DNA of 64,000 nucleotides from Platanthera guangdongensis (lineage: Eukaryota > Streptophyta > Magnoliopsida > Asparagales > Orchidaceae), in assembly GCA_039583875.1 (NCBI GenBank), contig CM077167.1:153405010-153469009 (forward strand). Reading direction: 5' to 3'. A program made the position numbers and the translations under genes. Positions 20,179-30,513 of this stretch are shown here, piece by piece; the first letter of the stretch is position 1; every line of letters begins with the position of its first letter. The notes under the pieces were generated by a model. The model ran no database searches. It was not told the DNA's origin and saw only the letters and a program-made list of their open reading frames with translations.

Positions 20179-21947
20179 TGTTGGGTACATTGGAAAATGT
20201 GTACCAAATTTGGAGAAGCCTAACTGAGCTCAATGATATTCATCAAGGTATATTTGATGTTGTTTTGAGTTTATATGTACAGGTTAAGAATATGCAGGAA
20301 ACGTTTCTAAGTGCATGAGTCGACACCAGAAGAAGATGTGTCGACACTTGTGAAGACTTGTGTCGACACTTGATAAAAGCTGTGTTGACACTTGAAGTCA
20401 ATTGTGTCGACACTTGGAAAAGCTGTGTCGACACATAGGACTTATGTCGATACACAGAAAGTTCAGTCGACATCAACTATGTCGACATACAGGACTTGTG
20501 TCGACACACAGAAAGTTCGGTCGACATCAACTATGTCGACACACAGGACTTGTGTCGACACACAGAAAGTTCAGTCGACATCAACTGTGTCGACACACAG
20601 GACTTGTGTCGACACACACACACACCAGAATTTCTTCTAAGTCAATTATGTCAAGACAAGAAGTGGCTGTGTCGACACACAGGACTTGTGTCGACACATT
20701 CTTACAGAAGCTATGTCAAGAAGCAGTTTCGACACCATGAGAGCTGTGTCGACACCACCAAGGATTGTGTCAACACTTAGTCTACTTGTGTCGACACATG
20801 TGAAGTTCAGACTCGACATTTTGCTGATAGAGACAAAGTTTTAAGAAGTGACTGGAAGACTTGACAGTTTCCATAACCAACAAGTCTACTGCAACTGTCA
20901 GATATGTCAGAAGTTGGTTAGCAACCAGATCAGCCGGTAACCTTGGATGAAGTCTATATAAAGACAGATTCTATCAACTGAAGAAAACGAAGTACACAAA
21001 TCACAATTACAACAGAAGATCCAGCATACACAAGAAAATCCAGTCAAAGATTTCGTGTGGATCTAAGTGAAGAATTTCAACATATCTTTAGAAGAATTTG
21101 TAGAGAGAGAGCTCCAACAATTCAAGTGAAGAAAGAGACTATCAACAACTAGTCTCTTAAGAGCAAATCCTGAACAAATCTGCAAAGAAGAATTCAAATT
21201 AATTTCTGGATTTTAAGAAGGAAGCTGATTGAAGATCAACTTCAAGAAATTCAACCTTACTGTGTCAGATTCAAGAAGCTTTGAAGAAATCCAAAGACAG
21301 GTTGATTTTTGTGAAATCAGATTCTTCAAGAACTGATCAAGAAAACTTTCTACCCATTTTCTCTCAACTTGGGTGAAAGATAAAACTTATTTTTATCATT
21401 TTTTCTGTAAGATCATTATTGATCTGAGTTGTAAGCCTAATTTATAAAGGCTGAGGTAGGGTTGAGTTCCTGAGGTAGAAGATTTACATCTCTGAGTTGT
21501 AGGCCTTGGGAAGGCTGAGGTAGGGCTATGTGCCTGAGGTAGGAGATTTAATTCTCTGAGTTGTAGGCCTGGGTGAAGGCTGAGGTAGGGCTTAATTGCC
21601 TGAGTTGTAGGAGTGTGGACTCACTCTGAGTTGTAGGAACCTAGACTGGGTTCTGAGTTGTAAGATCTGTAGATCTGAGAAGGAAGTAAGAAGTTAGGCC
21701 GAATCTAGCACACTGCTAGATAGGCGAAGGGGGAAAGTGGATGTACCCATCATTTAGGGAACCACTATAAAACTGTGTGCCATCTGTGATTGTGTGTGAT
21801 ATTGTGATTTCTGTGATGTGGTAGCTGTGGAACTGTTTGATTCTATTTGATTAACTGAATTAATATTCTGCCTTAGAGTAAAAAGGAATTGAACCTATTC
21901 ACCCCCCTCCTCTAGGTGTTTAGGTTATCTTGAAACTAATTCTTTCA
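20179..21947 (+). repeat. C2 3' LTR, 1769 bp
   Basis: Begins TGTTGGGTACATTGG, ends ATTCTTTCA. U3 holds the palindrome array; TATA is at 20955-20963. Downstream are tandem TCTGAGTTGTAGG/CTGAGGTAGGG words (21425-21680), the stem-loop AGTGGATGTACCC/GGGAACCACT (21736-21766) and a C-rich run near the end. No coding sequence; reading frames through the palindrome array are incidental. Confidence 0.88.
20318..20963 (+). promoter_or_regulatory. C2 LTR U3 promoter: TGTGTCGACACA array plus TATA
   Basis: About 17 TGTCGACA-type palindromes from 20318 to about 20815, partly as a 54-bp tandem unit (20455-20625), then TATATAAAG at 20955-20963. This is the expected U3 enhancer and core promoter position of the element. 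Confidence 0.7.
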
Positions 21948-23600
21948 ACTGGGCGCCAAGCCGGTATCCAAGGCCCCTCACCGAATGGCCCCGAAGGAAC
22001 TTGCGGAGTTTAGAGTTCAACTGCAAGAACTGGAGGAGTTTGGGTTCGTTCTCCCCAGTTCGTCACCCTGGGGAGCCCCTGTATTGTTCGTGAAGAAGAA
22101 GAATGGGACCCTGCGTTTGTGCATAGACTATCGCGAACTCAATCGGCTGACAGTGCGGAACACTTATCCGCTAACTCAGATTGACGAGTTGTTCGATCAA
22201 CAAGTCGGTGTGCATTGGTTTTCTAAGCTGGACTTGCTCTCAGGGTATTATCAGTTGAGAATACAAGAAGGTGACATCCAGAAAATGGCCTTTAGTTCAA
22301 GATATGGACTATACGAGTTCATTGTAATGCCGTTTGGGCTCACAAATGCCCCTTCGGCCTTCATGAGCCTGATGAACAAGGTGTTTGAACCTTATTTGGA
22401 TATCTTCGTCATCGTTTTCATCGATGACATCTTGGTCTACTCAAAGACGAAGGAGGAGCATGTTGAGCACTTGACCTTGGTATTGAAGAAATTAAAAGAG
22501 CACGCCTTGTTCGCCAAGTTCAGTCAGTGTGAATTCTGGCTTAAAGAGGTTGCTTTCTTAGGGCATGTGATCAGTGGAGTAGGACTAGCGATGGATCCGG
22601 CCAAGGTGCGTGTCGTGAAGGAGTGGTCGCCCTTGAAGTCGGTGGCCGATGTGAGGAGCTTCCTTGGACTTGCCGGGTACTACCGCAAGTTCGTAAAAGG
22701 ACTTTCAAAGATTGCTCTTCCTCTTACTTCTTTGACGAAGAAAGGTGTGCCATTTGAGTGGACACCCCAATGTGAAGCGGCGTTCCAAGAACTGAAGAAT
22801 AGACTTACCTCCGCCCCCATCCTTGCACGTCCGTCTGGGAAGGAAGGATTTCAAGTTTACACTGACACATCATATCAAGGGATGGGAGCGGTATTGATGC
22901 AGCACGGACACGTGATTGCTTATGCTTCAAGACAATTGAAGAAACATGAAATCAATTACCCGGTTCACGATTTGGAGCTTGGAGCAATGGTGTTCTCCTT
23001 GATGGTTTGGATACATTATCTATACGATGTCCACTGCGAGATCTTTTCAGATCACAAAAACTTGAAATACGTTCATACTCAGAAGGAGTTGAACTTGAGA
23101 CAACGGCGGTGGTTAGAATTTCTATGCGACTATGAGTTCACCATGAACTACCACCCCGGAAAGGCGAACTCGGTGGCCGATACATTAAGTAGAAAAGTAC
23201 CAGGTTCTAGCCCAGAGTCTCGGTTGATGAGTATGGAGTTGGCTCGGATGATTGAGGAGATGGATATTACATTGATATTTAAGGCTCCTTTGGCAGAGTA
23301 TACGGAGTACTTGGCAAGCACGAGCATAGTTTGTGATATCCGGGACCGAATCAGAGTGGAGCAAGGTATGGATACGGCCCTGGCCCCGGCAATCAAGTCA
23401 ATCGAAGATGGTACTACGGATGAGTATACGCTAAAAGTCGGCCTCGTTTATTTTCATGGCCGGCTCTGCATTCCCAAAGGCGGTAAAATCCGGGAGGATA
23501 TCTTGAGAGAGGCTCATTTCTCTCAATATTCAGTGCACCCGGGCATTGCTAAGATGTACGCCAACTTACGAAAGACCTTGTGTTGGCCGGGAATGAAAAA
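21948..23600 (+). pseudogene. pol: G2 pol: reverse transcriptase, RNase H, start of integrase
   Basis: Starts inside the conserved [15 protein letters not shown] segment. RT motifs: [57 protein letters not shown] and the catalytic FIDDILVYS (about 22418-22442). RNase [37 protein letters not shown]. Integrase zinc region: [21 protein letters not shown] single A appears lost in the AAAAA run near 23594-23600, so integrase continues in the next frame. Before that point I see no stop, so decay is recent. Confidence 0.92.
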
Positions 23601-24777
23601 GATGTCCGATATTTTGTTACACATTGCGGAGCTTGTCAAAGGGTGAAGGCGGAATGCAAGAGTTCCGGTGGTTTACTACAATCGTTGCCCATCCCCGGGT
23701 GGAAGTTTGAGGATATCTCCATGGACTTTGTCCATGGGTTACCTCGCTCACGCTCAGGAAATGATTCGGTGTGGGTGATAGTTGATCGCCTGACGAAAGT
23801 AGCCCGGTTTATCCCAATGAAGAAAGAAGCTCATGTGGATGTCTTAGTACGCCTCTTTGTGGAGCAATTCGTACGGTATCATGGCGTGCCTAAGACGATC
23901 GTGTCTGATCATGATGGCCGGTTTACCTCCAAGGAGTGGAAAGCAGTACAGGCATATTTGGGCCCGCGCCTTACCTTCAGCACCGTGTTTCATCCTCAGA
24001 CGGACGGGCAATCTGAAAGGACCATCAGGACATTGGAAGATTTGTTGAGACTATGTGTGTTGGATAGAGGAGAGTTGTGGGAAAGGCTCTTACCGTTGGT
24101 GGAGTTCTCCTACAACAACAGCCACCAGGCTAGCATCGGCATGGCTCCTCATGAAGCTCTTTATGGAAGGAGGTGTCGAACCCCCTTGTCTTGGGTGCAA
24201 GATGAAGACCCGAAGGCTTTGGGTGTTGAATATATTAATGATACTGATGCGGGAGTTAGACTGATACGGGATCGCATTTTGGGGGCTCAAAGTCGGCAGG
24301 CGAAGTATTATAATGAAGGGCACCGGATGGTGGAGTTTCAAGTGGGTGATAAGGTGTTCCTGAAAATCCGACCGATGCATACAGTGTCACGTGTGCGTGG
24401 TGTGAAAAAGCTCAGCCCAAGGTATGTTGGACCTTATACTATATTGGAAAGGATTGGCCCGTTGGCCTATTGGCTGGAGTTACCGTCCGAGTTAGAGAAC
24501 CTCCACGACGTGTTCCATGTGGCGTCGCTTCGGAAGGCATTGTTGCGACCCGATCAATATATCCCCACAACTAATGGTGTTGTGGCATCTGATCAGTCTG
24601 TGCAACTAGAGCCGGTGCAGATCGTAGATAACGAGATAAGAATGTTGTGTCGCAAAAAGTGTTCCCTTGGTGAAGGTGTTATGGTCCAATCATGGGAAGG
24701 AGGAATATATATGGGAGCCGATGGATTTAATGCAAAAACACTATTCGGAGTTGTTTGCTCAAGGTAATTTTATTTAA
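23601..24777 (+). pseudogene. pol: G2 pol: integrase and chromodomain
   Basis: Integrase after the frameshift: [13 protein letters not shown] completes the zinc finger. The catalytic D-D-E is in VIVDRLTKVARF, IVSDHDGRFTS and QTDGQSERTIRTLED. The GPY/F module is KLSPRYVGPYTILERIGPLAYWLELP, and HDVFHVASLRKAL follows. Around 24655-24670 one base is lost. In the next frame the chromodomain signature VKVLWSNHGKEEY and WEPMDLMQKHYSELF is clear and ends at TAA 24775-24777. Chromodomains guide chromovirus integration to marked chromatin. Two frameshifts make the copy inactive. Confidence 0.9.
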
Positions 24778-24864
24778 AAGCATATTATATTTTATGTTAC
24801 GCAGTCCTCCCCATAGCCTAAGCCTGATTTCGGGGACGAAATCTTTTATTTTGTTTATAGGATT

Positions 24865-27571
24865 TGAAATGTCCCAAATCGCACTAGGCCCCTCGTGCGT
24901 GTCAATTTTCATATATAAGGGGAAGAGAAAACCCTTGCCGTTTCCATGCTCATTTCATCCCCTATTTTCTGAGAGAAACTCTTGTGAGAGATGGAAGTTG
25001 CTAGATCTAGTTCTAGAGGAGAAGATCTGCCATCGTCATGAAGGAGAAAATGCCGCCGAGAAGAGTTACACGATCCATGGCCGGAAATAGTGGAAATGCC
25101 GGAAATGAGGTGAGCTTCCTACCCTCTCCCTTGGTGCTAGATCTTCAGTTATTTTCTTAGGAGAGATATCGACTCAAGAGAGTCTTGATGGAGAGAAGGA
25201 CTTTTTTAGGCATGGCCATGCTAGGACATGTATTCTAGGTTTTAGATCTCTTCAACCTCCCCTTTCTTCTATGTGATGAGGGGTGGATGGTTTCGTGAGG
25301 AGAAGTGGCCTCTTGAGGGTGAATAAGGGAGGAGGAATTTCTGGAGTGATTTTGGAAGGTCGACTTGAAGAGAAAGATGAACCGATGTCGTTCATTCCGC
25401 TTTAAGATACGTGCAGAATCTATGTTCCGCGCGCAGCGATCTTATTGGTCATTTTCATGTAGGATATGTCCAGACCTGGGCTTTCGACTAAACACAAAAG
25501 TTGAAGCCCTTGAAAATACCTTTCCAATGAATTATTGCACGACTTCAGGTAAAGTTTGTAGCCACAGGAAAGGCTGAACGAAAATGACGTCTGATAAAAC
25601 CTGCATGCAGAAACTGTGTTCTGTGCGCAGCGGACTTTGAAGCCGATTTCGAATAGGATACAGTCAAATCTGGGTTGTGGACTGAATACGAACGTTGTAA
25701 CCCCTGGAAAGAGCTTTCCATCTAGGGTTACACGTCTTCACCGGATTCATGTATCTTCGAGAATCTCCGGTTGAAGTTGCTGTCTAGATTTTCTCTGCAT
25801 TTAAATTCTGGGGTTTTATATAATATGGATTTGGATTCGGTGGTATCGATGTTGCAAATTAACTCCAGATTTTGGTGAACTATTTTATGTTAACCACCGT
25901 AGTGCTATGAATGATGAAGTTTACAAATTGGATTTCGTATAACTGAATTACGAAGCAAACTTACTTAAACGAAATGATTTGTTATAAATTGGTAGACTAT
26001 TATATATGCGCATTATGTTATATTATGTTGAAATCATTTTGAATGACATATAGAAGGATAAACTATGGTCATGAGTAAAGTTGAGGGTTGGAATGAAATT
26101 TAGTAGTCCAATACTTAGAGCGTAGTTTCCCTACGGGTAGTATTGTGGAGGGATGTAAGTGCGCTGTTGACCGTCACTAGTTGGGTTCGAGTTGAGATGA
26201 GGTATAGATGGATGGTTGGGCTGTGTCCTCATGCTTACTTCTGAGGCCCCTTCCATACCACGGTGATGTGGAATTTGCATGTGGTGTGAGTCGACACGCG
26301 GTGTCGTAATCCTAGGTTAAGGATAGAGTGGCAGGTCTACGGGCTCGCCGATCGTCACACCGACGGGAGTTGACAGTTAGACTTTGGGTGGTTGGGTTGT
26401 GTCCTCGGTGTTCACGTCCCGAGGCCCCTTTTGTGCCAAGTGAACGGTTGGACTGTGTCCTCGTGCCTTATTCTGAGGCCCCTTCCGAGTCACACCAAGC
26501 CAGTTCGGGATGTGTTCTCGGTGCACATCTACCCGAGACCCCGCTAGGCCATAGTACGCATGGGCTCCATTGTTGTGTTCATAGCGTTAAGGCATACGGA
26601 GGCCTAGGTGAAGTAGTATGGATACCCGCCTAGTAGTAAAGACGTCGGCTCTACTATCACCGCCTGGCCACGGCGGTTGATGCCTGAGAGGTTAGCTACC
26701 TGCTCGAATAGTGGGAACTATAGTCTATGTCGACATGGCAATTGCATGTGTGTGATTATGGGTGAGTCAATACATAGAATATATACCATCGCATAGCATT
26801 GCACAAACAATATCCTCATCGTATAAGTTTGTATGGGCACTCTTATACGATGAGTTACTTTTATGTAACCCGATCCTTAACTTATAAGCTTGTATGGGCA
26901 TCCTTATAAGTTAAGTTACTTTCCTGCTGTAGACACATGTACTTGATAGTTTGTCATTTTTTATGTAGAACTACTAGAATAAAATGCTATTAATCTTATT
27001 GTGCCATTACCACCTGCTTGTAGCTGTTACACTATTTATTATACTTGTACTCTTGCTCTTTTCTCCGCCCGGTGCCGAGGAGTCACCGGGGGAGCGGATG
27101 TGAAGCCACTTAGTCTTTTCGACTAACGGTTGCTACATCTTCCTTTTAGGAGGTCACCCCGCAGGTAGAGCAGCCGCAAACTTTGCAGCAGGACAGCCAG
27201 GCCAGGATGACAGGGCCTGAAGTGATGGTACCGTCCCTACCGTCGGTTACGGATGAGAGTGTTGTGAGATTCTGATGTAGCCCGTTTGGTCAACTTTTTA
27301 TAGCTGTACTCTGATATTGAAGAAGCATATTTTAGCTTCTCCTATTTGATGTATTTGGACATATATGCTTAGTGTGGATTGACTTCTCTCTCTCTCTCTT
27401 TATATTATGGTTGGGTTGGCATGTATATATTGATATTGGTTGTAGCCAGCAGAATAGGCGTCCTGTGGTACAGGTTAGCCCGTGTGCTAATGCTACCGCA
27501 AGATGGTTGTTCCGGGCATAAGACCCCCCTTCGTGTCGTGTTTTGGGATCCGAGAGGTGGGGGGTCTTACA
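24865..27571 (+). repeat. G2 3' LTR, about 2.7 kb
   Basis: Probable start TGAAATGTCCC at 24865, after the GATTTCGGGGACGAAATC element typical of the chromovirus 3' region. It ends GGGGTCTTACA at 27571. The start is the less certain border because no clean purine tract precedes it. A TATATAAGG box is at 24912-24920, only about 50 bp into the LTR. The remainder holds a duplicated palindromic segment (26805-26930, CTTATACGATGAGTTAC and CTTATAAGTTAAGTTAC) and repeated GTCCTCG...GAGGCCCC words (26215-26560). No gene seen. Confidence 0.75.
24912..24920 (+). promoter_or_regulatory. G2 LTR TATA box
   Basis: TATATAAGG shortly after the LTR start, followed by the GGGGAAGAGAAAACCC segment. It implies an unusually short U3. 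Confidence 0.6.
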
Positions 27572-28020
27572 TCCTCATCCAGGATCCCATTAGCTGGATG
27601 GGTCGAATGTGCCTCGGGGAGAGAAAGCCCCACCCCCGAGAGGATCTCCTCATCCAGGATCCCATTAGCTGGATGGGTCGAATGTTCCTTGGGGAAAGCA
27701 AGCCCCACCCCCGAGAGGATCTCCTCATCCAGACTCCCACTAGCTGGATGGGTCGAATGTGCCTCGGGGAGAGCAAGTCCCACCCCCGAGAGGATCTCCT
27801 CATCCAGGCTCCCACTAGCTGGATGGGTCGAATGTGCCTCGGGGAGAGAAAGCCCCACCCCCGAGAGGATCTTCTCATCCAGGCTCCCACTAGCTGGATG
27901 AGTCGAATGTGCCTCAGGGAGATCAAGCCCCACCCTCGAGAGGATCTCCTCATCCAGGCTCCCACTAGCTGGATGGGTCGAATGTGCCTCAGGGAGATGA
28001 AGTTCTCCTTTGCTCTGATG
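27572..28020 (+). repeat. 75-bp tandem array, six copies
   Basis: Units start at TCCTCATCC at 27572, 27647, 27722, 27797, 27872 and 27947. Each contains CTAGCTGGATGGGTCGAATG and CCCCACCCCCGAGAGGATC. The period is a multiple of three, which keeps several frames open. Confidence 0.9.
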
Positions 28021-28094
28021 ATGGTCCCGCTATCAGGCTCTCACTAGCTGACAGGGCAGGCGTACCTCTCGTGGATTCCCAGCTCTTTTTACCT

Positions 28095-28565
28095 GGAGGG
28101 GGTCTCGCCACCCAGGCTCCCATCAACTGGCATGGTAGGTTAACCCATCCGGAAGGTTCAGTGTTTTCTACCCAGAGGGGGTCTCGCCACCTAGGCTCCC
28201 ATCAGCTGGCATGGCATGTTGACCCCTCCGGGTGGTTCAGTGTTTTTTACCCTGAGGGGATCTCGCCACCCAGGCTCCCATCAGCTGGCATGGCAGGTAG
28301 ACCCCTTCGGGAGGTTTAGTGTTTTTTACCTAGAGGGGGTCTCGCCACCCAGTCTCCCATCAGCTGGCATGGCAGGTTGACCCCTCTGGGAGGTTCAGTA
28401 TTTTTTACCCAGAGGGGGTCTCGCCACCCAGGCTCCCATCAGCTGGCATGACAGGTTGACCCCTCTGGGAGGTTCTGTTTTTTTTTTACCCGGAGGGGGT
28501 CTTGCCTCCTAGGCTCCCATCAGCTGGCATGGCTGGTTGACCCCTCGGGGAGGCCAAGTTTTACC
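28095..28565 (+). repeat. 79-bp tandem array, six copies
   Basis: Units marked by TCTCGCCACC at 28103, 28182, 28261, 28340, 28419 and 28500. Each has GGCTCCCATCAGCTGGCATGG. This core resembles GGCTCCCACTAGCTGGATGG of the 75-bp array, so the two arrays share an ancestor. Confidence 0.9.
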
Positions 28566-28814
28566 GGCTCTAATTATATCACTCAGCGAATATGTTGGGT
28601 TGGATGTTTCTTTCCGAGCTTGTGCCAACCTGGAAAAGAGCGGGGATTGTGTACCACCACGTATTTGCAGAGTGGGGGTCCTCCCTGTACAACCCCGTAT
28701 TCGCAGAGTGGGGGTCCTCCCCGTATTCGCAGGTCTAGATATGAGGACGGGTGCGGCAAGTCAGCGGATACCCGCTCCGGCCTGATAGGTATGAGGTAGG
28801 AGCAGCTGGACCTG

Positions 28815-29395
28815 CCGGAGGCCGGGTTCTCCCCCTGCCCGCGGCTTGGCATGGCGAGACTGGCCCGGGGCCGGGGTCTCGCCCCTGCCCCGCGGCCTGG
28901 TGGGGCAATAGCGGCCTAGGGTCGGGCTCTCGCCCGGCCCTGCAGTCTGGTAGGGCGAGAGTGGCCTGGGGCCGGGCTCTCGCCCAGCCCCACGGCCTGG
29001 CGGGGCGAGAGCGGCCTGGGGTCGGGCTCTCGCCCAGCCCCGCGGCCTGGAGGGGCAAGAGCGGCCCGGGGCCAGACTCTCGCCCCGCCCCGCAGCCTGG
29101 CGGGCCGGGCTCTCTCCCCTGCCCCGTGGCCTGGTGGGGTGAGAGCGGCGTGGGGTCGGGCTCTCACCCAGCTCCGCGGCCTGGCGGGGCGAGAGCGGCA
29201 TGGGGTCGGTCTCTCACCCAGCCCCGCGGCCTGGCGGGGCGAGAGCGGCCCGGGGTTGGGCTCTCGCCCAGCCCCGCGGCCTAGCGGGGCGAGAGCGGCC
29301 TGGGGCTGGGCTCTCACCCCTGCCCCGCGGCCTGGTGGGGCGAGACCGGCCGGGGGCCGGGATCTCTCCCCTGCCCCCTGCTCTCTAGTTCTTCA
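28815..29395 (+). repeat. 50-bp GC-rich tandem array, about twelve copies
   Basis: Units marked by CGGGCTCTCGCCC at 28923, 28973, 29023 and so on. Each carries the dyad GGGCGAGAG ... CTCTCGCCC. One shortened unit lies near 29107. Upstream, 28660-28735 has two or three copies of a GTATT(T/C)GCAGAGTGGGGGTC word. Confidence 0.9.
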
Positions 29396-29599
29396 GGGGT
29401 CACCCGCTCGTCTCGGTAGCCCAGGGAGGTGGGGGGTAGGGCTCGTCCCGCCCTTGGATCTCTTTTGACCATGTTTTTACCATTTTACCCTCGGGGTGGA
29501 ATTACCTCTTTACCCCCCGATGTGGATGTTTTCTATTGACCCAAGACCTTTTTGTCCTATGGCTATTTTTGTCATTTTGGTCCATAGACTTGGAAAAAC

Positions 29600-29608
29600 T
29601 ATAAATAG
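29600..29608 (+). promoter_or_regulatory. TATA box of LTR X
   Basis: TATAAATAG about 200 bp downstream of the 50-bp dyad array and about 290 bp before the inferred LTR end. It gives the orientation of X. Confidence 0.55.
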
Positions 29609-29896
29609 ACCCCCTTGGGTACCTTTGGAGAGGGGATTTTTTGGGCTTCCTCCTCCTTAGGCTTTAGCTTGGTTGAGTGAGAGAGCTATCCAAGGTACCC
29701 ATCTCAGCTATTGGTGAGGGATGGGAAGTGCTCTTCTGTCCTTCCGGGTGTGTGGTGGGACCTCCACGCTAGATCCGAGCGTCTATTCCTAGTTTCCCAA
29801 GCCTTCGGTCTGTGACGTTCCCCCGAGTGTAGTAGGTGTGAGGTCACACCTCTTTTGGGACCCCGAACTCCATAGAGGCTAATTTTGGGTTCAACA

Positions 29897-30090
29897 TATA
29901 TCATAGTATGACAAAACATATAAAGATTAGACATCATTTCATTATGTATTGTGTGGACAAAATAAAATTATACTTGTCTTTATCTCTACTGATTAACAAA
30001 AAGCAGATATTTTCACCAAACACTTAGATGAAAAGAAACATCTGTTCTTCCTAAATCAGTTAGGTATGATTAATGTAGAAGCTTTAATTT
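29897..30090 (+). pseudogene. pol: C3 pol: RNase H end
   Basis: HSMTKHIKIRHHFI, then after a small deletion ADIFTKHLDEKK-like and LNQLGMINVEA in another frame. This is the standard copia pol terminus as in C2 (SRTKHIEIRYHFLRDH ... ELGMLNIE). Confidence 0.8.
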
Positions 30091-30101
30091 AATTTTTATC
30101 T

Positions 30102-30447
30102 GTGGTCGATGAACTGTTCATGTTTTGTAGAACGGAGATCGATGAACTACGAACTCTTCATGGAGCGTTCGTCGAACGAAGATCGACGAACTTTCCTTTG
30201 CAAAACTTTTTCATCGAACGGAGATCGACGAATTTGTTTCAGGAAATTTTTCATCAAATGGAGATCGACGAAATTTGCTTCAAAAAAGTTTTTCGTCAAA
30301 CGGAGAACGACGAACTATTTTCCCCCTCTTTAGACTTAGATCGACGCTTTTATTTCTTTATGAGACTTTTCGTCGAACTGAGTTCGAAGTTTTTAATATT
30401 TTGTCAGACGGAGTTTGTCTTTTCATCTTCTGAAAACATATAATAGG
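30102..30447 (+). promoter_or_regulatory. Internal U3-like promoter upstream of C3 ORF3
   Basis: Five to six TTCGTCGA ... GATCGACGAA dyads (for example GTTCGTCGA 30167-30175 facing TCGACGAAC 30183-30191), then TATAATAGG at 30439-30447. The ORF3 ATG at 30514 is preceded by TTTTTGCAGGC, a good splice-acceptor shape. The C3 LTR U3 uses the same CTCGACGAA/GATCGACGAA words. Confidence 0.58.
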
Positions 30448-30513
30448 GTTTTCATCAAACTTCATCCCGCGCTTTCTAGTTCTTGTGCACTTGATCTTTT
30501 GTTTTTGCAGGCA

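Larger units (their letters stand above)
8741..21947 (+). mobile_element. C2: SIRE-type Ty1/copia with ORF3, 3' LTR intact, interrupted twice
   Basis: Order on the plus strand: gag C-terminus, protease, (insertion T 9660-12543), integrase, RT, (TRIM 15238-16581), RNase H tail, dyad array plus TATA, ORF3, polypurine tract, 3' LTR. The 5' LTR and most of gag lie to the left beyond gypsy A. The 3' LTR ends at 21947, and the next base is inside the RT-coding region of chromovirus G2, so C2 is inserted in G2. It carries several stops and one frameshift, so it is inactive. Confidence 0.9.
21948..27571 (+). mobile_element. G2: Ty3/gypsy chromovirus (Tekay-like), 3' half
   Basis: From the RT start through RNase H, integrase and chromodomain to a 3' LTR. 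RT before integrase defines Ty3/gypsy. The GPY/F integrase end and the chromodomain-like end point to a chromovirus, most like Tekay/Del. C2 is inserted just upstream of the RT at 21947/21948, so the 5' part (LTR, gag, protease) lies far left. The right end abuts repeat-rich LTR X at 27572. Confidence 0.88.
27572..29896 (+). repeat. X: repeat-rich LTR fragment
   Basis: Segment between the G2 LTR end and the C3 RNase H remnant. It contains three successive tandem arrays, then TATAAATAG at 29600-29608, and ends GGGTTCAACA at 29896, where C3 pol begins. I read it as the 3' part of a large plus-strand LTR (U3 arrays, TATA, about 290 bp R/U5). Its left end would be separated by G2 and lie outside. 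No coding capacity: long reading frames on both strands come from stop-free repeats with 25-codon periods. Confidence 0.5.

Noticed and set aside
20316..20815. CRISPR-like regular repeats (TGTGTCGACACA with about 20-45 bp between)
   Set aside because: Plant LTR context, repeats are short palindromes with related, not unique, spacers, and no cas genes exist. Best read as a U3 dyad array.
27379..28047. Long open frames on both strands over the 75-bp array (up to 222 codons)
   Set aside because: The period is a multiple of three, so any stop-free frame stays open in every copy. The encoded peptides are exact repeats with no known motif, and both strands are open.
28751..29317. Overlapping GC-rich frames encoding Arg/Gly/Pro/Ala-rich proteins
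   Set aside because: Caused by the GC-rich 50-bp repeat, which lacks TAA, TAG and TGA in most frames. No start context or conservation.
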